A stretch of DNA of 64,000 nt from assembly GCA_965237855.1 (NCBI GenBank), contig CBDEGK010000001.1, positions 434,001 to 498,000 of the forward strand. Direction: 5' to 3'. Position numbers and translations under genes: made by a program. Position 1 is the first letter of the stretch, and every line of letters begins with the position of its first letter. The notes under the pieces are model-generated. The model ran no database searches. It had not been told where the DNA came from and was given only the letters and a program-made list of their open reading frames with translations. The stretch comes from CBDEGK01 sp965237855. GTDB taxonomy: Bacteria > Pseudomonadota > Gammaproteobacteria > Pseudomonadales > Halieaceae. Below, piece by piece: positions 43,009 through 51,981 of this stretch.

Positions 43009-44229
43009 ATGGTTGAACTCAGTTTGGCCGGCTGGTTATCGCGGCTGGAACAACTTCATCCCACGGAAATCGAGTTGGGCCTCAGCCGGGTTCTCGCCGT
43101 GGCGGAGAGCTTGCAACTTCTCCAGCCGCGGGGCCGAGTCGTCACCATCGCCGGCACTAATGGCAAGGGTTCTACCATTGCGGTTCTCGATAGCCTGCTG
43201 CGTGGGGCCGGTCTTAGTACCGGTGTTTACACCTCGCCTCATTTATTGAAGTTCAATGAGCGAATCTGTGTCGAAGGTGACATGGTGGGTGATGCGGCGT
43301 TGATCGCAAGCTTTGAGAAAATTGACGCAGCGCGGGGTGACATCTCCCTGACTTATTTCGAATTCGCGACCCTGGCTGCGTTGGATGTGTTTGCCCAATC
43401 CCAACCCGATGTTCTGCTGTTAGAAGTGGGGCTCGGTGGGCGACTTGATGCGATCAATATCATCGATCCTGAAATAGCCATTATTACCTCTATTGCCCTC
43501 GACCATGAATCCTGGCTGGGCACAGATAGAGAACAGATTGCGCTGGAAAAAGCGGGCATACTCAGACCTGGCTGTGAGTTTATCTGCGCGGATCTCTCAC
43601 CCTGCCAAAGCCTGCAGCAACGGGCAATGGAACTGTCCTGTAGCAGTTACTACGTGACAGCGGAGGAGGCGCGGGCGTTGTCCGAAGCGACACCGTTACG
43701 AGGCGAAAATATAGCCGCCGCGCGGCGTGCAGCTAACTTGCTGGGTGTTGAGGTCGAGCTTGAGCAAGCGCGACACTGTGCTGCAAGTCTCAACGTACCG
43801 GGTCGGTTACAGTCGTGGCAGCTGGGCGGCACCCACTGCCTGGTGGACGTGGCGCACAACCCGGCCTCGGTGGAGAATCTTGCTCGAGAGCTGCAGCAGA
43901 ACCCGGTTCCCGGCCGCACGATAGCCGTGTTTGCGGCGCTGTCCGACAAAAATATCCATGCTATGATCCACCCCATTCAACACTGTATTGATGCCTGGTT
44001 CCTGGCCGGTCTTAGCCAGCTTCCGCGAGGCGCCAGTGCCGCGGAACTGGCTGAAGCGATACGCGACCTGGGTGTCAGCATGATCAGTGAGAGTGATAAT
44101 CCACGGCAGGCTTATCGCCGAGCGCGCGGCGTCACTGGCGATGGGGACAGGATCGTTGTATTTGGCTCATTTTACACCGTGGCAGCGGTGTTACCCGGGA
44201 TAGAGAAGGACTTGAAAAAGCTTGAATGA
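43009..44229 (+). CDS. folC: Dihydrofolate synthase / folylpolyglutamate synthase
   Basis: 406 residues. Adds glutamate to dihydropteroate and folates with ATP. P-loop GTNGKGS at 49-55, Mur-ligase-like LLLEVGLGGRLDAINII, and the C-terminal VDVAHNPASVENLA are present. The stop is inside the start of the SPOR-domain gene (8-base overlap). Confidence 0.95.
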   Translation: MVELSLAGWLSRLEQLHPTEIELGLSRVLAVAESLQLLQPRGRVVTIAGTNGKGSTIAVLDSLLRGAGLSTGVYTSPHLLKFNERICVEGDMVGDAALIASFEKIDAARGDISLTYFEFATLAALDVFAQSQPDVLLLEVGLGGRLDAINIIDPEIAIITSIALDHESWLGTDREQIALEKAGILRPGCEFICADLSPCQSLQQRAMELSCSSYYVTAEEARALSEATPLRGENIAAARRAANLLGVEVELEQARHCAASLNVPGRLQSWQLGGTHCLVDVAHNPASVENLARELQQNPVPGRTIAVFAALSDKNIHAMIHPIQHCIDAWFLAGLSQLPRGASAAELAEAIRDLGVSMISESDNPRQAYRRARGVTGDGDRIVVFGSFYTVAAVLPGIEKDLKKLE

Positions 44230-44785
44230 TGTATTGAAACAACGATTGGTCGGAGCGCTGGTCATAATCGTGTTTGGTGTGTTGTTTTGGCCCATGATTT
44301 TTTCCGATCCCAATCAGCTTAACCTGGATCGCAACAGCCAGGTGCCCAGCATTCCCAGCCTCAAGCAGATGCAATTGCAGGCCCCGGTTCCCGTGGCAGG
44401 TTTGGATCCCGCGGGCGGGCGTTATGACGCCGCCCTGGCAGCCGAAGCACGGGAACTTGAGCGAGAGGCAGCCACCGAGATCGCAAAGCCACCGCCCAAG
44501 CCTGCTTCCGCGATCGCCAAGCCAGGTGTCGACGAGCGGGGAATCCCGGTTGCCTGGGTCTTGCAGGTTGTGACCGTGAGTAAGAAAGGCAAGGCCGAAG
44601 AGTTGGTTCGAGAGCTAGTGACGCAAGATTACAAGGCCTACTTTCGTCCTATTGAGCGCGGCGGTGAGACCTTGTACCGGGTCAATGTAGGCCCACGATT
44701 TGAGCGCAAAGCCATTGAAAAATCAAAGACGCAGATCGACAAGGAGTTGAGGGTGAATTCCATCATCGCCCGTTATGTTCCCTGA
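44222..44785 (+). CDS. dedD: SPOR-domain protein, DedD-like
   Basis: 187 residues. An N-terminal membrane helix (about 8-25) is followed by a Pro/Ala-rich linker and a C-terminal SPOR domain (about 107-185, WVLQVVTVSKKGKAEELVRELVTQDYKAYFR). SPOR domains bind denuded septal glycan, so a role in division is likely. The position between folC and cvpA is the conserved dedD position. TTG start overlapping folC. Confidence 0.88.
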   Translation: MNDVLKQRLVGALVIIVFGVLFWPMIFSDPNQLNLDRNSQVPSIPSLKQMQLQAPVPVAGLDPAGGRYDAALAAEARELEREAATEIAKPPPKPASAIAKPGVDERGIPVAWVLQVVTVSKKGKAEELVRELVTQDYKAYFRPIERGGETLYRVNVGPRFERKAIEKSKTQIDKELRVNSIIARYVP

Positions 44786-45284
44786 GCTTCCCTTTAATTG
44801 GCTGGATTGGCTCATCGTGTCGGTCATCGGCCTGTCCACGATGCTCAGCCTGTGGCGTGGTTTCGTAAAGGAAGCCCTGTCACTGGCAGCCTGGATACTG
44901 GCGTTCTTTGTTGCAACGACCTTTGCCGGCCAGGTGGCGCTGCTGTTGATTGATTCAATCGACAGCGATGGTTTGCGCTACGCAGTGAGCTACGGGATAC
45001 TCTTTGTCGCGTCATTGATGCTGGGTTCTGTGGTGAGCAACCTGGTGCGACAGCTGGTTAAAATGACCGGTTTGAGTGGGCTCGATCGGCTGCTCGGCAC
45101 TGTGTTTGGATTTGCCCGCGGGCTGATTATTGTGGTTGTGCTGGTTTACCTCGCACAGGCAGTTGTGCCCGAGGAAGAATTAGAGCAGGAATCAGTTTTG
45201 CTACCGCGAGTGATGCTCGTAGTAGAATGGGCGCGGCAGAACTTTTCGACCCTGCTGGCTGATGGTGAAAGACTCCGGGCTTAA
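44775..45284 (+). CDS. cvpA: CvpA-family membrane protein
   Basis: 169 residues with four predicted membrane helices. NWLDWLIVSVIGLSTMLSLWRGFVKEALSLAAWI is the family start, and GLSGLDRLLGTVFGFARGLIIV the conserved C-terminal part. CvpA is linked to colicin V export and envelope homeostasis. Directly before purF, as in E. coli and Pseudomonas. Confidence 0.93.
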   Translation: MFPELPFNWLDWLIVSVIGLSTMLSLWRGFVKEALSLAAWILAFFVATTFAGQVALLLIDSIDSDGLRYAVSYGILFVASLMLGSVVSNLVRQLVKMTGLSGLDRLLGTVFGFARGLIIVVVLVYLAQAVVPEEELEQESVLLPRVMLVVEWARQNFSTLLADGERLRA

Positions 45285-45303
45285 CCCGGTGGAGTGAACA
45301 AAA

Positions 45304-46827
45304 ATGTGTGGCCTGATTGGCATAGTTGGCACTGCCAACGTAAACCAGGATATTTATGATGCGTTGACTGTGTTACAGCACAGGGGCCAGGACGCGGCCG
45401 GTATCATGACCTACGCCGATGGTAATTTTCACCAGCGCAAAAGCGAAGGCCTGGTTCGGGATGTGTTCCGCCAGCACCACATGCAGAGACTGCAGGGCTG
45501 CCTGGGTATTGGGCATGTGCGCTACCCGACTGCGGGTAGCTCTGGGGCGGCACTGGCCCAGCCGTTCTACGTCAACTCACCCTACGGCATTGGCCTTGCC
45601 CACAATGGCAACTTGACCAATTCTGAGGAACTCACCCGGGAGTTGTTCCAGACTGATTTGCGCCACCTCAATACCGACTCTGACTCGGAACTTCTGCTCA
45701 ATGTCTTCGCCCATGAATTGCAGCGACTGGGAAAATTGACACCGACAGCCGAAGACGTCTTTAATGCCGTCAGCGGGGTGCACCGCCGATGCCGTGGTGG
45801 CTATGCGGCAATTGCCATGATCGCGGATTACGGTGTGGTAGGCTTTCGTGACCGGCACGGCATCAGGCCCCTGGTAGTCGGGCGTCGGCAGAGCGCTGCG
45901 GGCAATGAGTACATGCTGGCCTCTGAGAGCGTCGCTCTCGATGTGCTGGGTTTTGAACTGATCCGTGACGTGGCTGCGGGGGAAGCGGTGTTTGTGAGTG
46001 GTGATGGCGAGCTGCACTTCCGCCAGTGTGCGGACAACCCCCACACCAGCCCCTGTATCTTTGAGCATGTCTATTTTGCCCGCCCCGATTCCATCATCGA
46101 CGGAATTTCAGTGTATAAAAGCCGGCTGCGCCAGGGCGAAAAGCTGGCGCGCAAAGTATTGAGTGAGCGACCACAGCACGACATCGATGTCATTATTCCC
46201 ATACCCGATACCAGTCGTATTGCCGCTCAGTCCATGGCGAATGTGATGGGCATAAAGTTCCGCGAGGGCTTGATGAAAAATCGCTACATCGGCAGAACGT
46301 TTATTATGCCGGGGCAAAATCAGCGCAAGAAGTCGGTGAAGCAGAAGCTGAATACGATTCCCCTGGAATTCAAGGGGAAGAACGTCATGCTGGTCGATGA
46401 TTCCATCGTGCGTGGCACCACCTGCAGACAAATTATTGAAATGGCCCGCGAAGCTGGCGCCAACAAGGTTTACTTCGCCTCGGCAGCGCCACCGGTACGC
46501 TATCCCAATGTCTATGGCATCGACATGCCCTCGGCCCAGGAACTTGTCGCCCACGGGCGGGAAGTTGACGAAATCTGTGAGCTTATCGGAGCGGACTGGC
46601 TGGTCTATCAGGACATTGAAGATCTGATAGACAGTTGTACGGAAGGCAATCCCGATATTACCGAGTACGATTGCTCGGTGTTCACCGGTGAATATGTTAC
46701 CCAGGATATAGACCAGAACTACCTGGACCGGGTGAATTCTCTGCGCAACGACGAAGCCCAGAGCAGTCGCCTGGATGGCCAGCCGGAAGAGGGCGCAGTC
46801 ATCGGCCTGCACAATGAGGTCTCATAG
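45304..46827 (+). CDS. purF: Amidophosphoribosyltransferase
   Basis: 507 residues. Commits PRPP to purine synthesis. The nucleophile Cys is residue 2, exposed after Met removal (MCGLIGI). The glutaminase segment LAHNGNLTNSEEL and the PRPP loop VMLVDDSIVRGTTCRQI are intact. Confidence 0.98.
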   Translation: MCGLIGIVGTANVNQDIYDALTVLQHRGQDAAGIMTYADGNFHQRKSEGLVRDVFRQHHMQRLQGCLGIGHVRYPTAGSSGAALAQPFYVNSPYGIGLAHNGNLTNSEELTRELFQTDLRHLNTDSDSELLLNVFAHELQRLGKLTPTAEDVFNAVSGVHRRCRGGYAAIAMIADYGVVGFRDRHGIRPLVVGRRQSAAGNEYMLASESVALDVLGFELIRDVAAGEAVFVSGDGELHFRQCADNPHTSPCIFEHVYFARPDSIIDGISVYKSRLRQGEKLARKVLSERPQHDIDVIIPIPDTSRIAAQSMANVMGIKFREGLMKNRYIGRTFIMPGQNQRKKSVKQKLNTIPLEFKGKNVMLVDDSIVRGTTCRQIIEMAREAGANKVYFASAAPPVRYPNVYGIDMPSAQELVAHGREVDEICELIGADWLVYQDIEDLIDSCTEGNPDITEYDCSVFTGEYVTQDIDQNYLDRVNSLRNDEAQSSRLDGQPEEGAVIGLHNEVS

Positions 46828-46835
46828 GAAAAGAC

Positions 46836-48035
46836 ATGGCCAGGGAAATCGATAACAAGGACGCCCCGAATTACCATCTGGATACGCTGGCGATCCGTGC
46901 GGGGCAGCGTCGCACTGCCGAGGGAGAACACGCCGAGCCGATTTTCCTGACCTCGAGCTACGTGTTTGACAGCGCGGCGGATGCGGCCGCGCGCTTTGCC
47001 GGTGAGCAGGAAGGCAATGTCTATTCCCGTTATACCAATCCAACTGTCAGAACCTTTGAGGAGCGCATCGCAGCTCTGGAAGGTGCGGAGGCTGCTGTCG
47101 CCACGGCGTCAGGCATGGCGGCCATACTAAGTACCTGTATGGCCTTGCTGAAGTCGGGGGACCACGTGGTTTGTTCGCTCAGCGTGTTCGGCACCACCAC
47201 GGTGCTGTTCAACAAGTTTATGGCTAAGTTCGGGGTCGAGGTAAGCTTTGTGTCCCCTGTGGATATACAACAGTGGCGCGATGCCATCCGCGATAACACC
47301 GCCATGTTGTTCCTGGAGACCCCGTCAAATCCTCTCTGTGAAATTGCAGATATTCCAGCGCTGTCAGCATTGGCGCGGGAGGCAGGTGCACCGCTGGTAG
47401 TCGACAATTGCTTCTGTACCCCGGCCCTGCAAAGGCCGCTGGCGTTGGGTGCGGATATCGTCGTGCATTCCGCGACCAAGTACCTGGATGGACAGGGGCG
47501 CTGTGTGGGTGGCGTGGTAGTGGGGTCTGCAGACAGGATGGAAGAAGTGGTTGGCTTCCTGCGTTCGGCCGGACCCACTATGAGCGCGTTTAACGCCTGG
47601 GTCTTTCTCAAGGGGCTGGAGACTTTGCGGCTGCGTATGGAAGCTCACAGTGCCAATGCACTGGCGCTGGCCCAGTGGCTGGAAAGCCGAGGGGACGTTG
47701 AGGCGGTATTCTATGCCGGGCTCGAAAGTCACCCCGGACATCAATTGGCAAAACAACAGCAGAGCGCTTTTGGTGGCGTTTTATCGTTCCGGGTCCGGGG
47801 TGGTCAGGAGGAAGCCTGGCGTTTCATCGATGCAACCCGCTTTTTGTCACTGACGGCGAACCTGGGAGATGCCAAAACCACGATCGTGCATCCGGCGACG
47901 ACGACGCACGGCAGACTCACGGACGAGGAGCGGGCGCAGTCCGGGATAACCCCGAACCTGATTCGGGTGGCAGCAGGGCTGGAATACCTGGATGATCTGA
48001 AGACTGATTTGGAGAGGGGCTTTAGCGCTCTTTAG
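46836..48035 (+). CDS. metZ: O-succinylhomoserine sulfhydrylase
   Basis: 399 residues of the Cys/Met-metabolism PLP family. Makes homocysteine directly from O-succinylhomoserine and sulfide. PLP Lys215 lies in VVHSATKYLDGQGR; ATASGMAAIL and LSLTANLGDAKTTIVHPATTTH are signatures. I assign metZ over metB or metC from its place after purF, as in Pseudomonas; sequence alone would not fully separate them. No SAM riboswitch is seen. Confidence 0.9.
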   Translation: MAREIDNKDAPNYHLDTLAIRAGQRRTAEGEHAEPIFLTSSYVFDSAADAAARFAGEQEGNVYSRYTNPTVRTFEERIAALEGAEAAVATASGMAAILSTCMALLKSGDHVVCSLSVFGTTTVLFNKFMAKFGVEVSFVSPVDIQQWRDAIRDNTAMLFLETPSNPLCEIADIPALSALAREAGAPLVVDNCFCTPALQRPLALGADIVVHSATKYLDGQGRCVGGVVVGSADRMEEVVGFLRSAGPTMSAFNAWVFLKGLETLRLRMEAHSANALALAQWLESRGDVEAVFYAGLESHPGHQLAKQQQSAFGGVLSFRVRGGQEEAWRFIDATRFLSLTANLGDAKTTIVHPATTTHGRLTDEERAQSGITPNLIRVAAGLEYLDDLKTDLERGFSAL

Positions 48036-48049
48036 ATGAAGAACCGATT

Positions 48050-48970
48050 ATGCAGAATGTGATTCATACAGCAGTTCGCGAGGTGGGCCGTGTCTTGCTG
48101 GGCAAGGACGAACAAATTCAGCTGGCGCTGTGCTGCCTCATGGCACGTGGCCACTTGTTGATCGAAGACCTGCCGGGTATGGGTAAGACGACCCTGGCGC
48201 ACGCACTGGCACAGGTGCTTGGCTTGAGCTACAACCGGGTACAGTTCACGTCTGACCTGCTGCCTGCGGATATACTCGGTGTTTCGATATTTGACCAGGC
48301 CAAGGGCGAATTCAGCTTTCGCCCCGGCCCCGTATTCACCCAGGTTCTGTTGGCCGACGAAATAAATCGCACCACGCCACGCACCCAGAGTGCTTTACTG
48401 GAGGCGATGGGTGAAGGCCACGTCAGTATCGATGGGGAAACTCGAGAGCTGCCCACGCCATTTTTCGTGATCGCAACCCAGAACCCGGTAACCCAGTCCG
48501 GCACCTATCCGCTGCCTGAATCCCAATTAGACCGCTTTCTCATGCGCATCAAACTCGGTTACCCCGACCCGGTGGCAGAACGTCGCCTGTTCGATTCCGG
48601 CGGTGTCGAAGTGAGCCCGCAGGAATTGCAGGTCTGCATCAACCGCGAACAGCTGTTGCAGATTCGCGCTGCGGTGGAGGCCGTGCATACCTCTGAGAAT
48701 CTACTGGACTACCTGCAGCGACTGGTCGCCTATACCCGCAATACAGCAGAGTTCGCCTATGGTTTATCTCCCCGCGGGGCCCTCGCCCTGTTACATTGTG
48801 CCAAGACCTGGGCCTTGATGCAGGGCAGGCAGCACGTGGTACCGGAAGACCTGCAACAGGTGTTGCCGGCGGTGGCCAGCCATCGCCTGATTCCCACCAG
48901 TGACTTTGCCGGTGACAGCCATGTGCTGATACGAGATACCCTGGCCAATGTGGAAGTGATAGCCGCCTGA
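48050..48970 (+). CDS. MoxR-family AAA+ ATPase, locus 2
   Basis: 306 residues. Walker A at 40-47 (DLPGMGKT), Walker B VLLADEINRTTPRTQSALLEAMGEG, and FFVIATQNPVTQSGTYPLPESQLDRFLM. It begins a three-gene unit with a DUF58 gene and a transglutaminase gene. It differs from the MoxR at 19515 along its length, so the two are not a recent copy. Confidence 0.93.
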   Translation: MQNVIHTAVREVGRVLLGKDEQIQLALCCLMARGHLLIEDLPGMGKTTLAHALAQVLGLSYNRVQFTSDLLPADILGVSIFDQAKGEFSFRPGPVFTQVLLADEINRTTPRTQSALLEAMGEGHVSIDGETRELPTPFFVIATQNPVTQSGTYPLPESQLDRFLMRIKLGYPDPVAERRLFDSGGVEVSPQELQVCINREQLLQIRAAVEAVHTSENLLDYLQRLVAYTRNTAEFAYGLSPRGALALLHCAKTWALMQGRQHVVPEDLQQVLPAVASHRLIPTSDFAGDSHVLIRDTLANVEVIAA

Positions 48971-48980
48971 GCAGGAGGGC

Positions 48981-49979
48981 ATGCCCGCCGTGCAGAATGT
49001 CCTGGAACTTGCCTTTGTACAGCGTTTGCGAGAGCGCGCTAACGAGCGCTGGAAGGCCTGGATAAACCGCCGTATTCCACCGGCAAAAACCGTGGTGCTT
49101 GATCAGCGGCGGGTGTTTATCTTTCCATCCCGAACCGGTTTGATGTTCCTGGTTCTGCTGATGTTGATGTTGGTCGCCGCGATCAACTACCAGAATAATA
49201 TGAGCTTTGCCCTGACCTTCCTGCTGGCCAATTTATTTGTGGTTGCGGTCTTACACACCTTTGCCAATATGTCGGGTTTAAAAATCCAGGCCATTCGTGC
49301 CACCCCGGTGTTCTGTGGCCAGAGTTCTGAGTTTGTCATCCTGCTGTCGGGCATGAGCGGCCGCGCCTACAATAGCCTGCACATGCTGTGGCCGGAATCC
49401 GAATGGGTGACAGAGAGTGTCCCCGCCGCCGGTGAATGCCATGTCAGCCTGTTTATCCCGACACTTCAGCGCGGTTGGCACCACCCGGGCCGGCTGCGCA
49501 TAGAAACTTATTTTCCCCTCGGACTACTGCGCGCCTGGACCTGGGTCGACCTGGATATCAGGGCACTGGTTTACCCGCGGCCACAGTCCAGCGGCCCCTT
49601 ACCGGGCGTCGCCACCGACCGGCCGGATGGCTTCGCCGTGCCGGTCCCTGGCAGCGATGATTTCTATGGCTTGCGCGATTATCAGGATCGCGATTCCCTG
49701 CGTCATGTGTACTGGAAAAGCCTGGCCAAGGGACAACCACTGCAAAGCAAGCAATACACGGCCTATGCTGACCGTAGTGTCTGGCTGGACTGGCATTTGT
49801 TCGAGGGCTATCCACCGGAGCAGCGCCTCTCGCACCTGTGTTACTGGGTGCTGGAATTCGAACGCAACAATGAGGAGTATGGTCTGCGTCTTCCCGGCGT
49901 GAGTATTGCGCCTGACTTTGGCGAGGCCCACCGGCTCAAGGTGCTGCGACAGTTGGCACTGTATGGCTCGGACCCATGA
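48981..49979 (+). CDS. DUF58 domain protein, locus 2
   Basis: 332 residues. Unlike the DUF58 protein of locus 1, it has two membrane helices near the N-terminus (about 52-92), then a beta-rich region and a DUF58 motif (GSDDFYGLRDYQDRDSLRHVYWKSLAKGQPLQSKQYTA). Overlaps the transglutaminase gene by 4 bases. Confidence 0.9.
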   Translation: MPAVQNVLELAFVQRLRERANERWKAWINRRIPPAKTVVLDQRRVFIFPSRTGLMFLVLLMLMLVAAINYQNNMSFALTFLLANLFVVAVLHTFANMSGLKIQAIRATPVFCGQSSEFVILLSGMSGRAYNSLHMLWPESEWVTESVPAAGECHVSLFIPTLQRGWHHPGRLRIETYFPLGLLRAWTWVDLDIRALVYPRPQSSGPLPGVATDRPDGFAVPVPGSDDFYGLRDYQDRDSLRHVYWKSLAKGQPLQSKQYTAYADRSVWLDWHLFEGYPPEQRLSHLCYWVLEFERNNEEYGLRLPGVSIAPDFGEAHRLKVLRQLALYGSDP

Positions 49980-51973
49980 AAATTGAAGAGCAAATTCCCC
50001 GCAATGCGTTGGTCTGGATCATCCTCACCCAGTTCGCATTGCTGCTGCCGCATATGCAGCGTATTCCGGGGTGGGTGCTGGCGGTGTATGTCGCCACGGC
50101 CCTGTGGCGGTTCATGGTGTACCAGGGGCGCTGGTCGCTACCGGGGAAATGGGTCAAAGTTTTAGTCACCCTCAGCGTATTTACCGGCATCTATTATAGT
50201 TACCGCAGTTTGATTGGCCTGGAGCCGACGGTCGCATTATTGCTGACAGCCTTCGCTCTCAAGTTGATCGAACTTGTCGCCCGCCGCGATGCCTACATGT
50301 TGTTGTTCCTGTCCTACTTTGTCTGCGTAACCGAGTTTCTGTTCAGCCAGGAACTTCATATCACCCTGTATATGTTTGTGCCGGTGTTGCTCGCCACCAC
50401 CTCACTGGTAGCGCTGCACGAGCCGTTTCGGGAGGGGTTCAATTTCCTGCCCCTGCGACGGGCCAGCGCCATGCTGGCACAGTCCTTCCCCCTGATGCTG
50501 GTGTTGTTCCTTATCTTCCCGCGCATTGGGCCTCTGTGGAGCGTGCCGTTAAAAGCCCACACGGCGAAATCCGGCATGAGCGACTTCATATCGCCGGGTG
50601 ATGTCTCACAGCTCAGCCTCTCCGACGAGGTGGCGTTCAGGGTCCAGTTCAGCGGTGAGGTACCGCCGCGCAATATGCTGTACTGGCGCGGGCTGGTCTT
50701 TTCCAGGCTGGAAGATGGTGCCTGGAGTAGTTTTGGCTGGCGCGATACACCGGCGGCCCAGCGACGCCGCCAAGAACCGCCACAGCCACAGGGCCCGGTA
50801 ACAGCTTACAATGTGATTATGGAGCCAACCCAACAGCATTGGCTGTATGGCTTGCGCTATCCCGACAGCTCTGATCGCCGGGTGATGAAGAGCAACGATT
50901 TTCGGCTGTTTTCACCCAATCCGGTGGAGGATCAGCGTTCCTACAGTGCGCGTTCCTGGATGGAGCAGCCCCTGGAGTTGGATCTATCCCTGTGGCGGCG
51001 CAGTGTTGAAACTCGCCTGCCGGCAGATGGCAATCCCCGCACCCGGGCACTGGCAAGGCAGTTGCACAGAGCGGCGGCGGGCGACGATTGGACCTATGTG
51101 CTTTCTGTTCTGGATATGTATCGTCACGATGAATTCTATTACACATTGCGACCGCCCCTGCTAGGCGACGAGCCAATGGATGACTTCCTGTTCAACAGCA
51201 GGCGTGGTTTTTGTGAGCATTATGCAGCATCCTTTACCTACATGATGCGCGCCGCCGGCGTGCCAGCGCGGGTCGTGGCGGGCTACCAGGGTGGTGAAGT
51301 CAATCCGGTCAACGGGACGGTAATAGTGCACCAGTTCGACGCCCACGCCTGGAGCGAGGTGTGGATACAGGGCAATGGCTGGGTTCGGGTCGATCCCACT
51401 GCAACCATTGCCCCCGATCGCATTGACTGGGGTTTGGAGAGAGCCTTACAGGACGAAGGCAGTTTTCTCGAGGACTCACCGTTCTCGCCGCTGCGCTATC
51501 GCAATGTAGCCTGGCTGAACCGCTTGCGATTGCGCGTGGACGCCTTGAATTACAGTTGGCAGCGTTTCGTCCTGCAGTACGACAGCGACGAGCAATTTCG
51601 TCTATTGGATGGTTTGCTCGGAGAAGTGAGTGCCAGTCGGCTCGCCGGGTTCCTGATTGGCGGCTGGATGTTAATCCTGATCCCGGTCGCTTTCAGCCTG
51701 TTGCGCCCAACCGGCGGCCCGCGGCTTGATGCCGCCAGCACGCTGTACCTGGAGTTTTGTCACAAGCTGGCCAAAGTCGGCCTGCCGCGACAAATCGCGG
51801 AAGCGCCCGCCAGCTATGCCCAGCGAATTGGCGGTCAAAGGCCCGAGCTGGCGGTTGACGTCAACGCTATTGCCGCCGTTTACGACGCACTCAGTTACCG
51901 CAGTGTCAGCGACGAGCAGGCGTTAAAGCTGCTGCGCCGCCAAGTCAGGAGCTTTAACCCGAGTTCTCAGTGA
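49976..51973 (+). CDS. tgpA: TgpA-type membrane transglutaminase-like protein (DUF3488, DUF4129)
   Basis: 665 residues. About six N-terminal membrane helices (1-190) precede a periplasmic transglutaminase-like domain with an intact Cys413 (RRGFCEHYAASF), His457 (FDAHAWSEVW), Asp473 (WVRVDPTAT) triad. Another helix (about 560-580) and a cytoplasmic DUF4129 tail follow. In Pseudomonas aeruginosa the same three-gene arrangement contains tgpA, reported as needed for viability. Its target is unknown here. Confidence 0.92.
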   Translation: MKIEEQIPRNALVWIILTQFALLLPHMQRIPGWVLAVYVATALWRFMVYQGRWSLPGKWVKVLVTLSVFTGIYYSYRSLIGLEPTVALLLTAFALKLIELVARRDAYMLLFLSYFVCVTEFLFSQELHITLYMFVPVLLATTSLVALHEPFREGFNFLPLRRASAMLAQSFPLMLVLFLIFPRIGPLWSVPLKAHTAKSGMSDFISPGDVSQLSLSDEVAFRVQFSGEVPPRNMLYWRGLVFSRLEDGAWSSFGWRDTPAAQRRRQEPPQPQGPVTAYNVIMEPTQQHWLYGLRYPDSSDRRVMKSNDFRLFSPNPVEDQRSYSARSWMEQPLELDLSLWRRSVETRLPADGNPRTRALARQLHRAAAGDDWTYVLSVLDMYRHDEFYYTLRPPLLGDEPMDDFLFNSRRGFCEHYAASFTYMMRAAGVPARVVAGYQGGEVNPVNGTVIVHQFDAHAWSEVWIQGNGWVRVDPTATIAPDRIDWGLERALQDEGSFLEDSPFSPLRYRNVAWLNRLRLRVDALNYSWQRFVLQYDSDEQFRLLDGLLGEVSASRLAGFLIGGWMLILIPVAFSLLRPTGGPRLDAASTLYLEFCHKLAKVGLPRQIAEAPASYAQRIGGQRPELAVDVNAIAAVYDALSYRSVSDEQALKLLRRQVRSFNPSSQ

Positions 51974-51981
51974 AACGGGGG